DNA of 8,415 bases from Pseudomonadota bacterium (GTDB taxonomy: Bacteria; Pseudomonadota; Alphaproteobacteria; Sphingomonadales; Sphingomonadaceae): contig JAEZES010000166.1 in assembly GCA_023432995.1 (NCBI GenBank), forward strand, positions 1-8,415. The letters run 5' to 3'. The notes below the pieces were generated by a model. The model made no database searches. It saw only the letters and a list, made by a program, of their open reading frames with translations, and was not told the origin of the DNA. A program made the translations under genes and the position numbers. Numbering within the stretch: position 1 is the first letter of the stretch; every line of letters begins with the position of its first letter. Positions 4,767 to 8,415 of this stretch are shown in pieces.

Positions 4767-5432
4767 ATGGAACAGCAGTCTCGGGCGGCAGAAACTGTAC
4801 CGGCGGTAGAGTCGGAAGGCCGCACCAAGGGCGAGCGCACGCGCGATCGCATCCTCGACTTCGCCTACGACGCGATCATTCACAAGGGCTTCGCCGGCAC
4901 CTCGATCGACGAACTGGTCGAAGCGGCCGGGATCACCAAGAGCGGGTTCTTCTACCACTTCAAGGACAAGGGCGACCTCGCCCGCCAGCTTCTCGTGCGC
5001 TTCCTCGCCGAGGACGACGAGGTCATGGACCAGCTGACCCTGCGCGCGCAGCAGCTGGTCGACGATCCGCTGCAGCGGTTCCTGCTGTTCCTCAACCTTT
5101 ACGCCGAGATGGTCGACGGGCTCGAGGCGCTGCACCCGGGCTGCCTGGTCGCCTCGATCGTCTACCAGGACCAGGTGTTCGACCGCGAGATCCAGCGGCT
5201 CAATTCCGAGGCGGTGATCCGCTGGCGCGCGCGCTTCCTGGGCTGGCTCGAGGCGATCGACGAGAAGTACCAGCCGATCCTGCCGATCGACCGCGAAGCG
5301 CTCGCCGACGGGCTCAGCGCGGTGGTCGAGGGGTCGATCGTGCTCGCCAAGGCGCTCGGCGATCCCAAGCTGATGGGCCGTCAGCTGCGGCTGTTCCGCG
5401 ACCTGGTCAAGGCGGCCTACGGGGCCGCCTGA
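4767..5432 (+). CDS. TetR/AcrR-family transcriptional regulator
   Basis: A 221-residue protein of normal TetR length. The DNA-binding domain is at about residues 22-70: GERTRDRILDFAYDAIIHKGF, then TSIDELVEAAGITKSGFFYHF as the helix-turn-helix, then KDKGDLARQLL. The C-terminal ligand and dimer domain carries LHPGCLVAS (about 122-130), a motif common in one large TetR subgroup, with Cys126. The ATG at 4767 is chosen because GGGGA lies 10 bases upstream; a TTG at 4758 would be too close to it. The ligand is unknown. It is divergent from the histidine-box hydroxylase, so a role in sensing a lipid-like compound and controlling that gene is plausible. Its 3' end overlaps the convergent MBL gene by 16 bases. 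Confidence 0.9.
   Translation: MEQQSRAAETVPAVESEGRTKGERTRDRILDFAYDAIIHKGFAGTSIDELVEAAGITKSGFFYHFKDKGDLARQLLVRFLAEDDEVMDQLTLRAQQLVDDPLQRFLLFLNLYAEMVDGLEALHPGCLVASIVYQDQVFDREIQRLNSEAVIRWRARFLGWLEAIDEKYQPILPIDREALADGLSAVVEGSIVLAKALGDPKLMGRQLRLFRDLVKAAYGAA
5410..5430. terminator. hairpin in the overlap of convergent TetR and MBL genes
   Basis: AGGCGGCC (5410-5417) and GGCCGCCT (5423-5430) are perfect 8-bp arms with a 5-base loop. The MBL stop codon (5419-5417) and the TetR stop (5430-5432) sit at the loop/stem edge and the outer edge of the hairpin. No T-tract. It could act on both transcripts. Confidence 0.5.
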
Positions 5433-6391
5433 GGCCGCGCCGGGGAGGCGCAGTAGGCCATCCGCTCTTCCGCCGGCGCGCGCAGCACTTCGGCGACGTA
5501 GGCTTCCGCCAGCATCCTCACGCCCGGCGCTTCGTCGGCGGTGTGGAAGCCGGCGGCGTCGCGCATCCAGCCCTCGGCGCACTGTCCGGCCGGGCGATCC
5601 GATCCGGCGCAATCGAGCCAGGCCTCGAACGCCATGCGCCAGCGGGCAAAGTCGTCGCGGGTCATCGGCGCGCCGTGGCCCGGAATCAGCGAGCGCCACT
5701 CGGCCGCGGCGACGTCGGTCAGCGCGGCGCGCCAACCCTCCTCGCAACCCGTATCGAAGAACGGCACCGGCGCGACGACCAGGTCGCCGACGACCGCAAG
5801 CCCCTCGTCCGGCGCCAGCAGCCACAAGTCGGCCTCGGTCGCCGCGCTGCGCGCGACGCGCAGTGCGAACCGGCGCCCGCCGAGCTCGACCGCTCCACCG
5901 ACGGCGACCGGTGTTTCGGGCACCAGGGCCGCGCGATCCTCGAGCGCGGCGAGCGTGCGCCGCGCCCTGGCGCGCTCGTCCTCGCTCAGCGTCTGATCAG
6001 CCGCCCGGTCCCGTGCCCGTTGCGGAGCCGCGGCCAGGAACCCCGTCAGCGCCCCGCTAACGGCGTCCGTCGCGAGCAGGCGAGCGCGCGGGTGGGCCGA
6101 CAGCAGCTCGCGGTTGCCCGTCGTGTGATCGAGGTGCCAGTGCGTGTTGACCACGGCAACGACGGGCTTCCCGACCGCGCGAGCGTGATCGAGGATCCTC
6201 GCGGCGTGAGCCTCGTGCCGGCCGGTATCGACGACCACGAGCCCATCCGGTGCGTCGAGGATCACGGAGTTGCCGTCCGGGCCGATCTCGAGGTCGATGT
6301 GGCCGGGCAACAGCACGTAAGGCGCCTGAGCCACCGCCGCTGAGGGCACGGCGAAGGCCGATGGGGCAAGCAGAAGGGCGGCCCAGCGCAT
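5417..6391 (-). CDS. exported metallo-beta-lactamase-fold protein with one zinc ligand missing
   Basis: 324 residues. A signal peptide covers about residues 1-22 (MRWAALLLAPSAFAVPSA, cleavage near AVAQA), so the protein is periplasmic or secreted. The fold begins with DAPDGLVVVDTG (46-57), then NTHWHLDHTTGN (82-93) with His84, His86, Asp88 and His89. The later Asp203 (VVGDLV) and His239 (IPGHG) are present. At the position of the third site-1 ligand (usually His-Thr-X-X-Asp) it has Ala184-Thr185-Glu-Ala-Asp188, so that His is lost. Four cysteines (216, 261, 271, 314) could form disulfides. The start is set by the signal peptide and a GAGG about 10 bases upstream. The substrate is unknown; nothing specific links it to beta-lactams. 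It is divergent from the cyclophilin gene and overlaps the TetR gene tail to tail. Confidence 0.85.
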   Translation of the reverse strand: MRWAALLLAPSAFAVPSAAVAQAPYVLLPGHIDLEIGPDGNSVILDAPDGLVVVDTGRHEAHAARILDHARAVGKPVVAVVNTHWHLDHTTGNRELLSAHPRARLLATDAVSGALTGFLAAAPQRARDRAADQTLSEDERARARRTLAALEDRAALVPETPVAVGGAVELGGRRFALRVARSAATEADLWLLAPDEGLAVVGDLVVAPVPFFDTGCEEGWRAALTDVAAAEWRSLIPGHGAPMTRDDFARWRMAFEAWLDCAGSDRPAGQCAEGWMRDAAGFHTADEAPGVRMLAEAYVAEVLRAPAEERMAYCASPARPQAAP

Positions 6392-6426
6392 GAGCCTGCC
6401 TCGTCCGTCTCCGCCCGGTCTGCATG

Positions 6427-6458
6427 CGGGCTTCGACGGGGGCGCGACGGGTTTCGAC
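6427..6458. repeat. two CGGGYTTCGAC direct repeats, 21 bp apart, between MBL and cyclophilin
   Basis: CGGGCTTCGAC (6427-6437) and CGGGTTTCGAC (6448-6458) differ at one base and are two helical turns apart in the divergent gap. The second is also part of a dyad TTTCG-AC-CGAAA (6452-6463). It may be a regulator site serving one or both genes; the protein is unknown. Confidence 0.4.
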
Positions 6459-6505
6459 CGAAAACTTCGCTGGCGGCATTCCCGATGCGGCCCATAATCC
6501 CGCGC

Positions 6506-7126
6506 ATGCTTCACCGATTCGTCGCTGCGGCCGCCGTCGTGCTGCTGCCCTTCCCCGCCTTGTCCCAGGACACCACGACCGTCGTGATGCAGACCGAGCT
6601 CGGCGAGATCGTCATCGCCCTCGAGACCGAGCGCGCGCCGATCACCGCCGGCAACTTCCTGCGCTACGTCGACGAGAAGCGCCTTGACGGCACCGTGTTC
6701 TACCGCGCGATGCGGCTCGACTGGGACCCGCAGCCGAACGGCCTGATCCAGGGCGGCACGCAGTACGACCCCGAGCGCGTGCTGCCGCCGATCGCCCACG
6801 AGGCGACCAGCGCGACCGGTCTCCGACACCTCGCCGGGACGATCTCGATGGCGCGCTACGAGCCCGGCAGCGCCACCGGCGACTTCTCGATCCTGCTCTC
6901 GCCGCAGCCGGGCCTCGACGCCGACGCGGAGAGCGAGGACGCCGACCGCCGCGCGGGCTTCGCCGCGTTCGGGCAGGTCGTCGCAGGCATGGAGGTCGTG
7001 CGGGCGATCTTCGATGCGCCGGTCGATCCCGAGAAGGGCGAAGGGTGGATGAAAGGCCAGATGCTGGCCGATCCGGTCAGGATCGTCAGCGTGCGACGGG
7101 CCGAGCCGGAGACGGCGCGGCGCTGA
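6506..7126 (+). CDS. exported cyclophilin-type peptidyl-prolyl cis-trans isomerase
   Basis: 206 residues from the ATG at 6506 (213 from an ATG at 6485); neither has a clear ribosome site, and 6506 gives the more compact signal peptide, MLHRFVAAAAVVLLPFPALS. The mature domain starts TTVVMQTELGEIVIALE, the standard bacterial cyclophilin opening. Active-site equivalents of human CypA are visible: Arg67 in VFYRAM (R55), Gln82 in LIQGG (Q63), Met115-Ala116 in ISMARYEPG, and Phe127 in GDFSILL (F113). The region holding CypA Trp121/His126 is replaced by an acidic insert at about 136-150 (DADAESEDADRR), and FGQVVAGMEVV follows. It catalyses proline isomerisation in periplasmic protein folding, though the changed loop may lower activity or alter specificity. 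Confidence 0.88.
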   Translation: MLHRFVAAAAVVLLPFPALSQDTTTVVMQTELGEIVIALETERAPITAGNFLRYVDEKRLDGTVFYRAMRLDWDPQPNGLIQGGTQYDPERVLPPIAHEATSATGLRHLAGTISMARYEPGSATGDFSILLSPQPGLDADAESEDADRRAGFAAFGQVVAGMEVVRAIFDAPVDPEKGEGWMKGQMLADPVRIVSVRRAEPETARR

Positions 7127-7133
7127 TACAAAT

Positions 7134-7164
7134 CGGTGCAATTTTGCGGCCCGGAATTGCGCCG
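7134..7164 (+). terminator. stem-loop after the cyclophilin gene
   Basis: CGGTGCAATT (7134-7143) pairs with AATTGCGCCG (7155-7164): 10 bp including one G-U, with an 11-base loop. It starts 8 bases after the stop. The following bases are GC-rich, so this is not a typical U-tract terminator. Confidence 0.45.
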
Positions 7165-7171
7165 GTGGCGC

Positions 7172-7201
7172 TCGACAAGCAACGAAGCTGCGGAGTATGC
7201 A
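7172..7201 (+). promoter_or_regulatory. candidate promoter of the last gene
   Basis: TCGACA (7172-7177, 5 of 6 to the -35 consensus) and, after 18 bases, TATGCA (7196-7201), the same -10-like hexamer seen before nsrR. It would give a leader of about 70 bases. Modest match only; the rest of the 154-base gap shows nothing else clear. Confidence 0.3.
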
Positions 7202-7280
7202 CCGCCGCGAGGGCCGCGCACGGTCCGCATGGGATTCACGGGCGCTCTGTGGGAAGACGCCCGCACAGAGGAGCCAGAGA

Positions 7281-8415
7281 ATGAGTCACCGCCGTTTCGT
7301 CCTTCGCGTGTCCACGGCGCTCGCCGCGGCCGCCTGCATCGCCGCCATGCCGAACGTGGCCGCGGCGCAGGCCGTGCCCGACGACCTCACCGTGATGCCG
7401 CCGGTGCCGACCGACTACCAGCCGAAGAAGACCGCCTGGGGCGATCCCGACCTGCGCGGCACCTGGCCGATCGACAACATCGCCAGCCTGCCGATGAACC
7501 GGCCGGCCAACTTCGGCAACCGCTTCTGGCTGACCGAAGAGGAGTTCGCCCAGCGCCAGGCGCAGGCGAACCGCTCGGACCAGGCCTACGAGGCCGAGGA
7601 CAAGGCCGGCCGCATCGGCATGGGCCACTGGGTCGAGTCCGACGCCTCGGGCCGTCGCACCTCGCTGCTGGTCGACCCGCCGAGCGGGCAGCTGCCGCCG
7701 CTGACTCCCCAGGCCGAGGCGCTCTATCGCGCCGGCCGCTCGAGCTGGACGCCCAACACTAAGTACAACTGGGTGACCGACTTCGACATCTGGGATCGCT
7801 GCGTGAGCCGCGGCTTCCCAGCCTCGATGCTGCCGTTCCGCTACAACAACGGCATTCGCGTCTACCAAGCGCCGGGCTACGTGACGATCGCGCTCGAGAT
7901 GCTCGGTACGCGGGTGATCCCGATCCGCAGCGGCAACGCGCAGCACTGGCCGGAGTCGGTCGATGCCTATCTCGGCAACAGCGTCGCCCACTGGGAAGGC
8001 AACACGCTGGTGATCGAGACCACCAACCTCAAGACCGGCGACAGCGCGACGCAGGACTCCTTCGCGCGCAACGGGTCGCCGCTCAACATGGCGACGATGG
8101 GGGTTCCGCCGTGGAACACCATCCCGACCAGCGCCAAGGCCAAGGTCGTCGAGCGGCTGACGCCGACCGGCCCCGACACGATCGTCTACGAGATGACCTA
8201 TTCGGACCCCGAGGTGTTCACCGCCCCGTTCACCGCGCGGCTCGACTGGACTCGCGACGACGAATACGAGTTCTTCGAGTACGCCTGCCACGAGGGCAAC
8301 GTGCAGGTGCGCAACTACATCACCGCCTCGCGCGCCGGCCCGCTCGAGGAGGCCTCGCAGGAGGATCGGGCCGCGGCCGGGGAGAGCGGCGGGGCCCGCC
8401 GGGGCGGCGGGGGGG
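7281..8415 (+). CDS. exported protein of unknown function (GDPDLRGTW family), 3' end outside the window
   Basis: 378 codons without a stop to the window end. A strong ribosome site AGAGGAG (7267-7273) lies 7 bases before the ATG. A Sec signal peptide spans about residues 1-31 (MSHRRFVLRV, Ala-rich core, cleavage near AAAQA/VPDD). The mature part has WGDPDLRGTWP (53-63), FWLTEEEF (83-90), DPPSGQLPPLTPQAEA (132-146), a WDRC-type segment (171-174), WEGNTLVIETTNL (238-250) and EYEFFEYACHEGN (328-340). I recognise these as features of a widespread family of exported hypothetical proteins in proteobacteria and acidobacteria; its function is not known to me. Two mature cysteines (174 and 336) may pair. 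The last ~20 residues become Glu/Ala, then Gly/Arg-rich and low-complexity, so the end is probably near. Confidence 0.82.
   Translation, partial: MSHRRFVLRVSTALAAAACIAAMPNVAAAQAVPDDLTVMPPVPTDYQPKKTAWGDPDLRGTWPIDNIASLPMNRPANFGNRFWLTEEEFAQRQAQANRSDQAYEAEDKAGRIGMGHWVESDASGRRTSLLVDPPSGQLPPLTPQAEALYRAGRSSWTPNTKYNWVTDFDIWDRCVSRGFPASMLPFRYNNGIRVYQAPGYVTIALEMLGTRVIPIRSGNAQHWPESVDAYLGNSVAHWEGNTLVIETTNLKTGDSATQDSFARNGSPLNMATMGVPPWNTIPTSAKAKVVERLTPTGPDTIVYEMTYSDPEVFTAPFTARLDWTRDDEYEFFEYACHEGNVQVRNYITASRAGPLEEASQEDRAAAGESGGARRGGGG

Noticed and set aside
4689..5825. 378-codon minus-strand open frame across TetR and the MBL end
   Set aside because: It crosses two well-supported genes out of frame and has no recognisable domain; long spurious frames are normal at this GC content.
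6492..6506. CATAAT just before the cyclophilin ATG as a -10 for a leaderless transcript
   Set aside because: No acceptable -35 is found at 16-18 bases; left undecided and not listed as a feature.
6392..7141. Extension of the MBL reading frame far upstream over the cyclophilin gene
   Set aside because: The signal peptide beginning at 6391 and the strong cyclophilin gene on the opposite strand show that the upstream part is not translated.
7236..8291. 351-codon minus-strand open frame opposite the last gene
   Set aside because: The plus-strand frame has a ribosome site, a signal peptide and family motifs; the minus-strand frame has none.
1..8415. CRISPR array, tRNA/rRNA, insertion sequence, integrase or toxin-antitoxin pair
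   Set aside because: Looked for direct repeats with spacers, tRNA-like folds, transposase motifs and small gene pairs; none seen.

Overview
The window is high-GC bacterial chromosome, with genes packed on both strands and no gap between genes longer than about 155 bases. Gene content (a BlaI/M56 pair, an NsrR with a group III truncated haemoglobin, a sterol-desaturase-like hydroxylase, a FMN hydroxy-acid oxidase and small exported proteins with Ala-rich signal peptides) fits a proteobacterium, most likely an alphaproteobacterium of the Sphingomonadales type. That placement is an inference from style and gene families, not from a marker gene.

Layout. 1-689: the start of an M56 (BlaR1/MecR1-like) membrane peptidase and an upstream overlapping blaI-type repressor, both on the minus strand, preceded by two BlaI-type operators 21 bp apart that cover the apparent -35 and -10. 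746-2306: plus-strand pair of a VOC (glyoxalase/bleomycin-resistance fold) protein and a FMN-dependent alpha-hydroxy-acid oxidase, 4 bases apart. 2396-3362: minus-strand pair of a group III truncated haemoglobin and an overlapping three-helix membrane protein. 3442-3894: divergent nsrR with three cysteines and Asp8 for an NO-sensing Fe-S cluster. The shared 79-base spacer carries an NsrR-like half-site and a separate inverted repeat. 3907-4629: minus-strand histidine-box membrane hydroxylase, divergent from a TetR-family regulator (4767-5432) with an inverted repeat between them. 5417-6391: minus-strand exported metallo-beta-lactamase-fold protein lacking one metal-binding His, divergent from an exported cyclophilin (6506-7126). 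7281 to the end: an exported protein of a family common in environmental proteobacteria and of unknown function, still open at the window end.

How the genes work together. The clearest functional unit is nsrR-globin-membrane protein, a likely nitric-oxide response module. The BlaI/M56 unit is a self-regulated signalling pair whose target, if any, is not visible here. The other genes look like ordinary single genes or divergent regulator/target pairs.

A repeated structural theme is that stop codons lie inside GC-rich hairpins at gene ends (2304-2306, 3892-3909, 5417-5432), with no U-tract. I found no mobile element, CRISPR array, tRNA, rRNA or clear new multi-gene system. The most unusual points are the His-to-Ala change in the MBL protein, the symmetrical convergent hairpin and the unexplained membrane partner of the globin.
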